The notes under the pieces: model-generated
Database searches by the model: none
Told to the model about the DNA's origin: nothing
The model's input: only the letters and a program-made list of their open reading frames with translations
Translations under genes and position numbers: made by a program
Assembly: GCF_008973465.1 (NCBI RefSeq)
Contig: NZ_WBXN01000004.1
Span: forward strand, 62,001 to 126,000
Reading direction: 5' to 3'
DNA: 64,000 nt
Origin: Streptomyces sp. SS1-1
GTDB lineage: Bacteria > Actinomycetota > Actinomycetes > Streptomycetales > Streptomycetaceae
Shown here: one piece after another, positions 53,261 through 61,449 of the stretch
Layout: the number at the start of each line of letters is the position of its first letter
How positions within the stretch are numbered: position 1 is the first letter of the stretch

Positions 53261-54882
53261 ACGACAAGCACACGGCGGCGGATCCCGTCGCCGAGATCCG
53301 CGATCTGCGTGTCGTCGTGGAGGGCCGGGCGATCGTCGACGGGGTGAGCCTGCGGGTCCGGCCCGGCAGGGTCACCGCGTTGATCGGCGCGTCGGGCAGC
53401 GGCAAGACCACCACCGGCCTCGCCCTGCTCGGCGAGTACCCGGAGGGCGCCCGCGTCACGGGTGAGGTACGGGTGGCGGACGGCGGCGCGGTCGGTTACG
53501 TCCCCCAGCACCCTGCGGTGGCTCTCAACCCCGCCCGTCGTGTCTCCGCGCTGCTGACCGACATCGCCCGCACGAGGGTGCGCCGGCTTCCGCTGCGGCG
53601 ACGCCGGGCGGCGGCCCGCGACCGCGTCCTCGGCGTCCTGAAGGAGGCACAACTCCCGCGCGCGGGCCTGCTCCTGCGGCGCCGTCCGCACCAGCTCTCC
53701 GGCGGCCAGCAGCAACGCGTCGTCCTGGCACAGGCGTTGCTGTCCGGGGCGCGGCTCATCGTGGCCGACGAGCCCACCACGGGATTGGACGCCCTGACCA
53801 AGAGCCGTGTCGTCGAGCGGTTCCGGGCCGTCGCGGCCCGTGGCATCGCGGTGCTGCTGCTCAGCCACGACCTGGACGTGGTGCACTCCCTCGCCGACGA
53901 GGTGGTGGTGCTGCGCGCCGGCCGGGTCGTCGAATCGGGCCCGGCCGAGCGGCTCCTCACAGCGCCCCGGGACCCCTGGACGCGTGAGCTGCTGCACGGG
54001 CGCACCCGGTCGGCGGACTCCGAGCATCTGGCCTCCGGGTATACGCCACCGCGGGCGCGCGAAGCGCCGCCCGGCGTACCGACCGGCGGCAGCGAGCCGC
54101 CGCCCGTCCTCCGGGTACGCGGCCTCACGGCCCGGCACCGCGACGGCGCACGCAGCGCGGCCGTGGTGGTGCGCGTTCCCGAACTCACCCTGTACCCAGG
54201 CCGGTCGCTCGCCGTGGCCGGCCGGTCCGGCAGCGGCAAGACCACCCTGGCCCGCTGTGTCGCCGGCCTCCACCGGGATCACGACGGTGAGATCCTCCTC
54301 GGTGACGATCCGCTGCCGCACAGTCTGCGTGACCGCGATCGCGCGCAGTTGGCAGCGGTGCAGTACGTCTTCCAGGATTCGCGCGCCGCCTTCGACGAGC
54401 ATCGCCCCGTCGTCCAGCAGGTCGCCCGGACCGCCGTACGTCTGCTCGGCACCGACCAGGACGCGGCGATGCGGGAGGCACTGACCACTCTGTCGGGACT
54501 CGGTCTCCCGGAGGAGGCGGCCCTGCGGCGTCCGGGCAGGCTGTCCGGCGGCGAGCTCCAGCGTGCGGCCCTGGCCCGCGCTCTGCTCGCCCGTCCCCGT
54601 GTCCTGATCTGCGACGAGATCACGTCGGGCCTGGACCCGCTCACCCGGCGCGGCATGCTCGACATGCTCACCGGACTGGTCGGGGACCGTGGCGCCCTGT
54701 CCCTGGTCCTGATCACCCACGACCTGAGCACAGCGGCGCTGACCGACCGCGTCGCCGTCCTGGACGGCGGGGAGCTCGTCGAGGAGGGTCCGACGCCGGA
54801 GGTTCTGGCGGCCCCGGCCCATCCGTTCACCATCGCCCTCACGGGGGCGGCCGCCCGGCCGGTGACAGGGACGACCCGATGA
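53257..54882 (+). CDS. Fused double ABC ATPase (NikDE/DppDF-like)
   Basis: The 541-residue protein joins the two ATPases that many peptide/nickel importers encode as separate genes. Domain 1 (about 8-250) has GASGSGKTT, LSGGQQQRV and IVADEPTTGLD. Domain 2 (about 288-530) has AGRSGSGKTTLA, LSGGELQRAAL and LICDEITSGLD. All nucleotide-binding motifs look intact in both halves. It completes the importer and ends the operon. GTG 53257 overlaps the permease stop and has GGAAGGAAGG upstream. Confidence 0.92.
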   Translation: MNDKHTAADPVAEIRDLRVVVEGRAIVDGVSLRVRPGRVTALIGASGSGKTTTGLALLGEYPEGARVTGEVRVADGGAVGYVPQHPAVALNPARRVSALLTDIARTRVRRLPLRRRRAAARDRVLGVLKEAQLPRAGLLLRRRPHQLSGGQQQRVVLAQALLSGARLIVADEPTTGLDALTKSRVVERFRAVAARGIAVLLLSHDLDVVHSLADEVVVLRAGRVVESGPAERLLTAPRDPWTRELLHGRTRSADSEHLASGYTPPRAREAPPGVPTGGSEPPPVLRVRGLTARHRDGARSAAVVVRVPELTLYPGRSLAVAGRSGSGKTTLARCVAGLHRDHDGEILLGDDPLPHSLRDRDRAQLAAVQYVFQDSRAAFDEHRPVVQQVARTAVRLLGTDQDAAMREALTTLSGLGLPEEAALRRPGRLSGGELQRAALARALLARPRVLICDEITSGLDPLTRRGMLDMLTGLVGDRGALSLVLITHDLSTAALTDRVAVLDGGELVEEGPTPEVLAAPAHPFTIALTGAAARPVTGTTR

Positions 54883-54918
54883 CCGCGGCGCGGCGGGATG
54901 CGACGGCGGGCCGGTCGC

Positions 54919-55290
54919 TCAGAGGCGCGTTTCTTCCCGCCCGTCGAAGACGGCGCGCGCGCGTTCGATGGCCGGCATGTTCTGCGCGGCCCAGGCCAGC
55001 AGTACCTCGACGGGGTGCCGAAGCGTCTTGCCGAGCGGCGTGATGCGGTACTCGACCGCGACGGGCCGGGTGGAGACGACCTCGCGCTCGACCACGCCGT
55101 TGCGTTCCAGCCGCCGGAGTGTCGCGGTCAGGGACTTCTGCGTGACCTGGGGGATGGCCCGGCGCAGTTCGTTGAAGCGGCGCGGGCGTTCGCACAGTTC
55201 GTTGAGGACGCCGAGCGACCACTTGTCGAGGACCTGGTCCAGCAGTTCGCGGTGCGGGGCGTCGATGCGGAGCTCGTTGTCGGTGTCCAA
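54919..55290 (-). CDS. HxlR-family transcriptional regulator
   Basis: The 123-residue winged helix protein of the HxlR family has the patterns LLDQVLDKWSLGVLNELCER, RRFNELRRAIPQVTQKSLTA and LRRLERNGVVEREV. Such regulators often respond to quinones or aldehydes and control a divergent gene, here a RidA-type gene 76 bases away. The start is TTG 55290 with only a weak AGG upstream, so it is uncertain. It lacks the Cys residue near the N-terminus used for redox sensing in YodB/QorR-type members. Confidence 0.87.
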   Translation of the reverse strand: MDTDNELRIDAPHRELLDQVLDKWSLGVLNELCERPRRFNELRRAIPQVTQKSLTATLRRLERNGVVEREVVSTRPVAVEYRITPLGKTLRHPVEVLLAWAAQNMPAIERARAVFDGREETRL

Positions 55291-55307
55291 GGCGAAACCT
55301 GGTCTCG

Positions 55308-55339
55308 TTGAAGTGTCTTTCTGCCACTAGGTAGCTTAC
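55308..55339 (+). promoter_or_regulatory. ridA promoter with HxlR-type palindrome
   Basis: TTGAAG (55308-55313) and TAGCTT (55332-55337) are spaced by 18 bases. The inverted repeat GTAGCTTAC (55331-55339) covers the -10 box, and HxlR regulators favour GTA...TAC-type sites. Repression by the divergent HxlR protein is the simple reading. Confidence 0.5.
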
Positions 55340-55366
55340 GGATACTTCTTGGAAGGAGAAGAAGCC

Positions 55367-55777
55367 ATGACTGTTCAGTACGTCACGCCGAAGGGCATGC
55401 TGCAGCCCGTCCCCTACCACCATGTCGCGGTGGGCACCGGGACGAAGCACGTCCACGTCAGCGGGCAGATCGCGCGCCAGGCCGACGGGACCGCCGTCGC
55501 GCCCGGCGATCTGGCCGGGCAGGTCGCCCAGGCGTTGCGCAATACGGCCGTCGGGCTGTCGGGAGCGGGCGCGACCTTCACGGATGTGGTGCGCCTGACG
55601 TTCTACGTGACCCGGTGGAGCCCGGAGAAGATCGGTGACTTCATGGGCGGTGTGGAGGCCGTCGCCGACGAGATCGGGCTCCCGCTTCCCCTGCCGCCGG
55701 CCTCACTCATCGGGGTGGAGCATCTCTTCGAGCCGGACGTTCTCGTCGAGGTGGAGGCGACCGCGCTGCTGGACTGA
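55367..55777 (+). CDS. RidA/YjgF-family protein
   Basis: This 136-residue protein of the YjgF/YER057c/UK114 family has the patterns VSGQIARQADGTAVAPGDLA, VVRLTFYVT, and a C-terminal LIGVEHLFEPDVLVEVEATA. RidA members deaminate reactive enamines/imines and carry a conserved Arg at the strand before the end; here that position reads FEPDVLVE without an Arg, so this is a non-RidA subgroup and the activity is uncertain. ATG 55367 has GGAAGGAG upstream. HxlR-controlled in all likelihood. Confidence 0.88.
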   Translation: MTVQYVTPKGMLQPVPYHHVAVGTGTKHVHVSGQIARQADGTAVAPGDLAGQVAQALRNTAVGLSGAGATFTDVVRLTFYVTRWSPEKIGDFMGGVEAVADEIGLPLPLPPASLIGVEHLFEPDVLVEVEATALLD

Positions 55778-55801
55778 GCCCCGGGTCCCGGCGCGGCTCA
55801 G
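55776..55801. terminator. Hairpin overlapping convergent stop codons
   Basis: TGAGCC (55776-55781) and GGCTCA (55796-55801) form a stem, with further CCGGG/CCCGG pairing inside. It spans the ridA stop and the stop of the 61-residue gene, so it can end both transcripts. Confidence 0.55.
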
Positions 55802-55983
55802 GTGTGAAGTCGCGGGAGCTCGCCCGGACGCACCTTCACCACCTTCACGTGGGTACAGCCCGAGGCCTTGAGTGCGCGCCGGCGCTGGATGGCGGCCGCC
55901 CTCTCGAACACCTTCGCCGACGCCTGCGGCGCGCCGTCGGGGTCGGTCCAGGTCAGACCGTAACTCTGCACCGCGCTGGTCAT
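55798..55983 (-). CDS. Conserved-type small protein, 61 aa, function unknown
   Basis: This 61-residue basic protein starts MTSAVQSYGLTWTD and ends with KVVKVRPGELPRLHT. The middle helix KVFERAAAIQRRRALKASG is followed by a short strand THVKVVKVRP. Codon bias fits a real gene, and CGGGAGC lies just before ATG 55983. I do not recognise the family. It may be a single small alpha/beta domain that binds nucleic acid or a partner. It precedes nothing on its strand. Confidence 0.65.
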   Translation of the reverse strand: MTSAVQSYGLTWTDPDGAPQASAKVFERAAAIQRRRALKASGCTHVKVVKVRPGELPRLHT

Positions 55984-56108
55984 GCTCCCGTTTCCTCTCC
56001 GCCCGGCCTCCGGGCCACCGACGCCGTACGAACCATGACTGTCCCGCCGAATCGGCAGCCTGCCACGAAGCAGGCGGGAACGTCGAGACCGCACCCGCCG
56101 GTTCCAGG

Positions 56109-56951
56109 TCAGACGGTGATGGTGCCGCGGACGCAGACGACGGTGGCTCCGCTCACCCAGACCGTGCCGTCGCCGTCGGCGGTGACCTCGATGCGCGCGG
56201 CCCGGCCCACCCTCGTTCCCTGGGAGACGCGGTAGGCGGAGGGAGCGGCGCCGGTGGAGGTGAGCCACTGGCCGACGGCGGCGTTCATGCTGCCGCACGC
56301 GGGATCCTCGGGGACGCCGATGCCCGGGGCGAACGTACGCAGTTCGAAGGCGTGGTCTGATCCCTCGGGCCAGGGGCCGATCGCGCCGACCATGGCGTCC
56401 GGTATCAGGGTCAGGTCGGGTTCGAGGGTGAGGACCTCCTCCGCGGTGGCCAGTCGGAGCACGGCCCAGCCGGGCCCGTTGTCGACCCACTGGTGGGCCA
56501 CGACCTGTTCTCGGGTGATGCCGAACGCGTTCACGATCCGCTTCAGGTGGTCGTCGTCGAGCTCGCCGGTGCGCACCCGGGGCGGGGCGGCGAAGGCCAG
56601 GCTGTCCTCGCTTCGGCGCACGGTGACCAGTCCGGCGGCGCACTCCTGCACGAGGTGGTCGGCGTGCCGCGGGGTGCCGCCGTCCTCGAGCCAGGCGCGT
56701 GCGGAGCCGAGGGTGGGGTGCCCGGCGAACGGCAACTCGCCCTCGGGTGTGAAGATGCGCAGCCGGTAGTCCGCCTCCGGGACCGTGGGCGGCAGGACGA
56801 ATGTGGTCTCGGACAGGTTCGTCCAGCGGGCCACTCGTTGCATCTGCTCATCGCTCAGGTCCGTCCCGTCCAGGACCACCGCGACCGGATTGCCGGAGTA
56901 GGGGTGCGTGGAGAACACGTCGACCTGCACGAAGGAACGACTGCGCGGCAT
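56109..56951 (-). CDS. PhzF-family isomerase/epimerase-like protein
   Basis: The 280-residue PhzF-family protein has the N-terminal VDVFSTHPYSGNPVAVVLDG, the catalytic Glu in NLSETTFV, GHPTLGSA, and the second-half signature DPACGSMNAAVGQWL. PhzF isomerises a 2,3-dihydro-3-hydroxyanthranilate in phenazine synthesis, but most homologues have unknown substrates and no phenazine genes are nearby. It follows the TetR gene by 24 bases on the same strand, so TetR probably controls it. ATG 56951 is preferred over GTG 56963, which sits too close to AAAGG. Confidence 0.88.
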   Translation of the reverse strand: MPRSRSFVQVDVFSTHPYSGNPVAVVLDGTDLSDEQMQRVARWTNLSETTFVLPPTVPEADYRLRIFTPEGELPFAGHPTLGSARAWLEDGGTPRHADHLVQECAAGLVTVRRSEDSLAFAAPPRVRTGELDDDHLKRIVNAFGITREQVVAHQWVDNGPGWAVLRLATAEEVLTLEPDLTLIPDAMVGAIGPWPEGSDHAFELRTFAPGIGVPEDPACGSMNAAVGQWLTSTGAAPSAYRVSQGTRVGRAARIEVTADGDGTVWVSGATVVCVRGTITV

Positions 56952-56975
56952 GGTCAGGGGCACCTTTCGGGAGCG

Positions 56976-57596
56976 TCACGAGACGGGGAGGAGTGTGCGT
57001 ACGGCGGTTCTGTGGAGGAATTCCTCGGCCCGGTCCCACGTCCAGCCGTTCTCCACGACCAGTGCGTGCCAGCCCATGGGCCCGAACCAGTACCAGAGGA
57101 GGTCGGCCGTCTCCTGCTCCGGGCAGGAGGGATGCGGCTCCAGTGTGTGGAGGTGACGTGCGGCGGCGCGCAGTGCCTCACGGTAGGCCGCGGTGGCCCG
57201 TTCCCACAGGGCCTCACCGTCCTCGTGGACGGGGAGTGCTTTGCGGATGGCTTCGTGTACGAGGTACTGGCTCTCGTTGCCGGCCCTCGTCCCCCGTGCC
57301 AGCGCCTGGAGGACCGCTTCCGGCGTCGGCAGGGTGAGGATCCCCTCCATGGCCTCGCGGTAGCCCGAGTCCGTCACTCCCTGGTCGACGATCCGGTACA
57401 GGATGTCGCTCTTGCTCCCGACGCTGGCGAACACCGTCTTCGGGGCGACCCCGGCGGCCGACGCGATGTCGGCGACCGCGACCCGCCCATAGCCGCGCTC
57501 GGCGAACAGCTCCGTCGCCCGGCTGAGGATCAGCTCGCGGGTGCGGGCCGCGCCCTCGGCGCGCAGCGGGGACACATAGGGGCGTTTGGGCGACAT
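56976..57596 (-). CDS. TetR-family transcriptional regulator
   Basis: The 206-residue TetR protein has the N-terminal helix-turn-helix region (ELILSRATELFAERGYGRVA, then VADIASAAGVAPKTVFASVG) and an all-helical ligand domain. It is first in a two-gene unit with the PhzF-like gene. It probably represses itself and the divergent SnoaL-like gene through the inverted repeat at 57610-57634. The ATG has only a weak Shine-Dalgarno sequence. Confidence 0.9.
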   Translation of the reverse strand: MSPKRPYVSPLRAEGAARTRELILSRATELFAERGYGRVAVADIASAAGVAPKTVFASVGSKSDILYRIVDQGVTDSGYREAMEGILTLPTPEAVLQALARGTRAGNESQYLVHEAIRKALPVHEDGEALWERATAAYREALRAAARHLHTLEPHPSCPEQETADLLWYWFGPMGWHALVVENGWTWDRAEEFLHRTAVRTLLPVS

Positions 57597-57609
57597 GATC
57601 CGATGCTAG

Positions 57610-57634
57610 CACCATGAATTCATTAGGTATGGTG
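57610..57634. promoter_or_regulatory. Putative TetR operator
   Basis: CACCAT (57610-57615) and ATGGTG (57629-57634) form perfect inverted arms around 13 AT-rich bases that include GAATTC. It lies 13 bases from the TetR start codon, between the TetR gene and the divergent SnoaL-like gene. Confidence 0.6.
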
Positions 57635-57729
57635 TTACTCGAACTGCTTCTCCAACCGCTACTCCACCTTTGGACAGCCCTTGGGTCGGCCTTCGGGTCC
57701 TCCTTCGGGCGCCGACGGAAGGCTTGATC

Positions 57730-58299
57730 ATGGGAATGGACGCTTCGGAGCTCGGTCACGGCCTCTTCCGCATCCTCGCGACAGGCGACCGGGCCCTGGC
57801 CGCCAACGTGGTGCACCCGGACTTCCGCAACCGCGAGGCCGCGGTGTCACCCAAGGCCTGCTCGATCCCCGGACCCGCCGGGGTGCTGGCGTCGGGCGCG
57901 TGGATGCGTTCCGCCTTCAGCGACCTGCGCTTCGCCGTCGAGGACATCGCCCACCAGGACGAGCAGGTGTGGGTGCGCCTGCGCATGCAGGGCCGTCACA
58001 CCGGCCCGTTCGTGAAGTTCCGCCACGGCGGCCTCGACCAGGCGATACCGCCCACGGGGCGCGAGATCGACTTCGAGCAGATCCATGTGCTCGGTCTGCG
58101 CGACGGCAAGGTGGTCTCGCACGAAGCGGTCCGCGACGACATCACGATGCTCGGGCAGCTGGGCGTGTTCCCGCCGGAGCCGGCCGGCATGCTCCGCATG
58201 GCCGGATGGCGGCTGACCGGGCGCGCCAAGCGGGCCGCGCAGGCCGTCACCACCCAGGCCGCCGAGGCTGCCGCCCTGGCGCAGCCGACCCCCGCATAA
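57730..58299 (+). CDS. SnoaL-like/ester cyclase-family protein
   Basis: This 189-residue protein has an NTF2-like SnoaL fold: VVHPDFRNREA near the start, WMRSAFSDLRFAVEDIAHQDEQVWVRLRMQGRHTG in two strands, and GREIDFEQIHVLGLRDGKVVSHEAVRDDI at the end of the fold. Members are polyketide cyclases or small-molecule isomerases, but many have no known substrate. ATG 57730 has GGAAGG seven bases upstream. It is divergent from TetR and is the likely target of it. Confidence 0.82.
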   Translation: MGMDASELGHGLFRILATGDRALAANVVHPDFRNREAAVSPKACSIPGPAGVLASGAWMRSAFSDLRFAVEDIAHQDEQVWVRLRMQGRHTGPFVKFRHGGLDQAIPPTGREIDFEQIHVLGLRDGKVVSHEAVRDDITMLGQLGVFPPEPAGMLRMAGWRLTGRAKRAAQAVTTQAAEAAALAQPTPA

Positions 58300-58335
58300 C
58301 GCTTCGAAGTCACGCGATTACGTAAGGTGCGGGGT

Positions 58336-59139
58336 ATGGATGATGCCTCCTCTCCCTTCCGGGTGGTGCGGCGGTCCGCCGCGTACTGGCGGGTGACCTT
58401 CGACGCTCCTCCGATCAACCTCGTCACCTTCGGCACCTTCGCGGCGCTCGGAGAGCTGGTCGACCGGATGGACGCCGACGAGGACGTCAAGGTGGTGGTC
58501 TTCGACAGCGCGGACCCCGACTTCTTCCTGGCGCACTTCGATCTGGTGCCGCCGAAGGAGCCCTACGCCGGGCCCACATGGCTGGACGTCGCCACGCGCA
58601 TGGCCCGTTCGCGCGTGCTCACCATCGCCTCGATCCGGGGACGCGCACGGGGCGTGGGCAACGAGTTCCTTCTGGCCTGCGACATGCGGTTCGCCAGCAA
58701 GGAGAAGGCCGTCCTCGGTCAGCCGGAGGTCGGGGCGGGGATCACACCGGGCGGTGGAGCCACCGAACGGCTCCCCCGGCTGGTGGGCCGGGCCCGCGCC
58801 CTGGAGATCATCACGACCGCCGACGACTTCGACGCCGAGACGGCCGAGCGGTACGGCTGGATCAACCGGGCGCTGCCCGATGCCGAACTGGACGCCCACG
58901 TGGAGCGGGTCGCCACCCGCATCGCCTCGTTCGGCCGGAAGCCGCTGGCCGAGGTGAAGGCGCTGATCAACCGGTCGACGCTGCCGTCCGAGGACGACCT
59001 GACGGCCGGCCAGGACACCTTCCGCGCCTCACTGACCTGGCCCGAGGCACAGGAGCGGATCCGTCAGCTGCTCCAACGCGGCATGCAGCAGCGGGGCGAC
59101 CTCGAGTACCGGCTGGGAGAGCACATCGCCGACAGGTGA
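58336..59139 (+). CDS. Enoyl-CoA hydratase/isomerase-family protein
   Basis: The 267-residue crotonase-family protein has an oxyanion-hole region SIRGRARGVGNEFLLACDMR. The two catalytic Glu positions are filled (QPEVGAGITPGGGATERL and RALEIITTADD). It could hydrate or isomerise an acyl-CoA, but the exact substrate is unclear. ATG 58336 has AAGG eight bases upstream. It lies 36 bases after the SnoaL-like gene and may be co-transcribed with it. Confidence 0.9.
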   Translation: MDDASSPFRVVRRSAAYWRVTFDAPPINLVTFGTFAALGELVDRMDADEDVKVVVFDSADPDFFLAHFDLVPPKEPYAGPTWLDVATRMARSRVLTIASIRGRARGVGNEFLLACDMRFASKEKAVLGQPEVGAGITPGGGATERLPRLVGRARALEIITTADDFDAETAERYGWINRALPDAELDAHVERVATRIASFGRKPLAEVKALINRSTLPSEDDLTAGQDTFRASLTWPEAQERIRQLLQRGMQQRGDLEYRLGEHIADR

Positions 59140-59190
59140 CGCTCCCGGCGCGCGAGGACGCCTCGGTGCGAGCCCGACCGGCGACGGCCC

Positions 59191-59208
59191 CAGGAGTTCT
59201 CACTCCTG
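59191..59208. terminator. Short hairpin at convergent gene ends
   Basis: CAGGAGT (59191-59197) and ACTCCTG (59202-59208) pair perfectly around TCTC. It overlaps the stop codon of the phosphatase gene on the minus strand and lies 51 bases after the hydratase gene. Confidence 0.4.
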
Positions 59209-61449
59209 AGGGATGACCAGGCTCAGGGCCACCGTCTTGCCTTGACCATTGGGGTAGCTCGTCCACTCGTCGGCCAGCGCCTCCACGATCAGCATGCCGC
59301 GCCCGTGTTCGGCCTCGGGGGCCTCTTCGTCGGTCAGCGACAGTGGTGAGGGGATGGGCGGGTTCGTGTCGGAGTCCCGTACTTCCAGTCGGAGGCGGTC
59401 CTCGAAGGCACGCAGCCGAAGGTCCACGTCGCTCCCGGCGTGGATGAGCGCGTTGGTCACGATCTCGGAGGCCGCCAGCTCCACGACGTCCGACATGTCC
59501 TGCAGGCCCCACGAGCCCAACTGGTCGTGGACGAACGCGCGGGCGGTCCCCACGCCCCGCAGGTCGCGTCGCTGGATGTGCAGTCCGGCCGCCTTCGGCT
59601 CGTGCTGCCGGCCCGCTCCCTCGTAGCGCGCCAGCAGCACCGCGGCGTCGTCGCGGCGCTGCTGCGGTGTGACGATCTCGGAGACGATCCTGTCGGCCAG
59701 ATCCTCCAGGTGCGACGGGTGTGTGGCGTCGGTCGAGCCGAGCAGGTCCCGCGCGCAGGTCTCGGGGCTCGCGGACCGCGAGGAGACCAGGCCATTGGTG
59801 TACAGCATCACGATGGAACCGGACTCGAGCGTGTGTTCCCGCGCCTCGTAGGGCTGGACCATGGGCACCCCGAGGGGCACGTTGGCCGGTGCGTCCAGGG
59901 CGTCGATGCGCCCGTCGGACCGGCGGACCAGAGGGGCGGGGTGGCCCGCCAGGGCCACTTCCGCGGTGCCGTCGAGGGTGTCCAGTGCGACGACGCAGCA
60001 GGTGACGGTCAGGTCGGTGCCCAGTGCGGCCAACACGCGTCCGGTCCGGTCGATCATCGCCGCGGGGCGATGGCCCTCGCTCGCGTAGGCCGCCATCGCG
60101 GTGCGCACCTGCCCCATGACGGCGGCGCTCTCCACCGCGTGCCCCTCCACGTCGCCGATGACGAGGACGGCGCGCTCCTCCGAGGTCCGGAACACGTCGA
60201 ACCAGTCGCCGCCCACCTCGGACGTGACGTCGGCGGGGCGGTAGCGGGCCGAGGTGACCAGTCGCGGGAGGTCCGGCAGCCGCGTCGGCAGCAGGGACCG
60301 CTGCAGCAGCTGGGCGGCCTCGCGCTGTTCGGCGCTCAGTTCGACACGCTCGACGGTCGCACCCAGCGGCCCCGCCATCATCCCGAGCAGCGCCCGCTCC
60401 TCGGCCGGGAACGCGCGGGGGCGGGAGAAGGCCAGGCCGCAGACGGCCACGACCCGGCTCCGGTCGGCGAAGGGCAGGTCGATGAACTGCCCGTCCCCCT
60501 TGAGCGGAAGGTACACCTCGGGACGGGACTCGCCGGCGGACGTCTCGCCGAGGAGGGGGTTCCCGTCACCGGTGAGGTACAGCGCACGTCCGTGGAACGC
60601 CGCGGCCGCCGGTGTCCGGCCGTCCACCCCGGCGCCGTGGATACGGCGGGCCAGCTCCGCGGAGTCACCGCTGTGGCCCAGTACCCATAGACGGCCCTCA
60701 CGCGCCGTGAACAGCACCAGCGCGTCGGCACGCAGCGACGACATCACGCAGTACCGGGCCGCCGCCACGATGTCGTCCATGGTCGTGGCCCGGTTGAGCA
60801 GCTCCGACAGCCGCCGCAACGGGAACATCATGCTCGTACCGGACGATCCCGGAACCTCGCGCACACCCCAGCCGGGTGTGCGGACGCTGGTGTCCACCCC
60901 CTCCCCCGCGGGGACGAGCATCGGCATCGGACCCGCCGCCACGCGGAAGCCGTCGTCCACCAGTCGCGCCAGGAAGTCGGCCAGTTGGCGGCCGATGTCC
61001 TCGAGGATCAGCGTCTGAGCGGGTTCGTAGGCGCCGGCGGTCTCCACGCGCAATACCGTCAGCGCTCCGAAGCGCCGCTCGTGCACGGCGACGGGCACGG
61101 AGAGGGCGATGTACGGATAGGGGAGCACGTGTTCCTGGTCCGGGCCGGCCGGATCGGGATCGGTCAGTACGGCCGCCTTGCCCGTGGCCCACGCGCGTGC
61201 CGTCGCGGACGGCACGTCGAGCGCCATCCGGCCGGGGAGGGTGAAGAAGGAGGGCGCGCTCCCGTCGGCCAACGCCAGTCGCAGCTCGCCCTGCTCCTCG
61301 TCCGCGAGGTAGACCGCCGCCGACACGGCCCCCAGAAGGCGCCTGGCCTCGCAAGCGGCGGAGTGCAGGGCTTCCGACAGGTTCGATCCGTGGACGACGG
61401 GGGTGCCGCCGCCGTGTCGCTGATCTCTTCCCGGTGTGCTGCTCCGCAC
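59200..61449 (-). CDS. GAF-SpoIIE phosphatase-HATPase regulator (RsbU/RsbW-like fusion)
   Basis: This 749-residue protein is a typical streptomycete PP2C-type regulator. Two GAF-like sensor domains lie at about 15-165 and 205-360. A SpoIIE/RsbU phosphatase domain (about 385-595) has EVGGDWFDVF and IGDVEGHAVESAAVMGQ, and a C-terminal anti-sigma kinase-like HATPase (about 620-745) has ELAASEIVTNALIHAG and EHGRGMLIVEALADEW. The normally conserved YTDGL reads YTNGL, with Asn552 replacing a metal-binding Asp. It should act on anti-sigma-factor antagonists in the cytoplasm. GTG 61449 was chosen because GGAGGGAG lies seven bases upstream; the open frame extends to 61575 without an RBS. Confidence 0.88.
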   Translation of the reverse strand: MRSSTPGRDQRHGGGTPVVHGSNLSEALHSAACEARRLLGAVSAAVYLADEEQGELRLALADGSAPSFFTLPGRMALDVPSATARAWATGKAAVLTDPDPAGPDQEHVLPYPYIALSVPVAVHERRFGALTVLRVETAGAYEPAQTLILEDIGRQLADFLARLVDDGFRVAAGPMPMLVPAGEGVDTSVRTPGWGVREVPGSSGTSMMFPLRRLSELLNRATTMDDIVAAARYCVMSSLRADALVLFTAREGRLWVLGHSGDSAELARRIHGAGVDGRTPAAAAFHGRALYLTGDGNPLLGETSAGESRPEVYLPLKGDGQFIDLPFADRSRVVAVCGLAFSRPRAFPAEERALLGMMAGPLGATVERVELSAEQREAAQLLQRSLLPTRLPDLPRLVTSARYRPADVTSEVGGDWFDVFRTSEERAVLVIGDVEGHAVESAAVMGQVRTAMAAYASEGHRPAAMIDRTGRVLAALGTDLTVTCCVVALDTLDGTAEVALAGHPAPLVRRSDGRIDALDAPANVPLGVPMVQPYEAREHTLESGSIVMLYTNGLVSSRSASPETCARDLLGSTDATHPSHLEDLADRIVSEIVTPQQRRDDAAVLLARYEGAGRQHEPKAAGLHIQRRDLRGVGTARAFVHDQLGSWGLQDMSDVVELAASEIVTNALIHAGSDVDLRLRAFEDRLRLEVRDSDTNPPIPSPLSLTDEEAPEAEHGRGMLIVEALADEWTSYPNGQGKTVALSLVIPQE

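Noticed and set aside
43397..54882. A staphylopine/pseudopaline or EDDS-type cluster
   Set aside because: No nicotianamine-synthase-like gene and no opine dehydrogenase were found, and the ornithine-cyclodeaminase and lyase genes I associate with EDDS clusters are absent. Only the transport logic and a PLP enzyme are shared.
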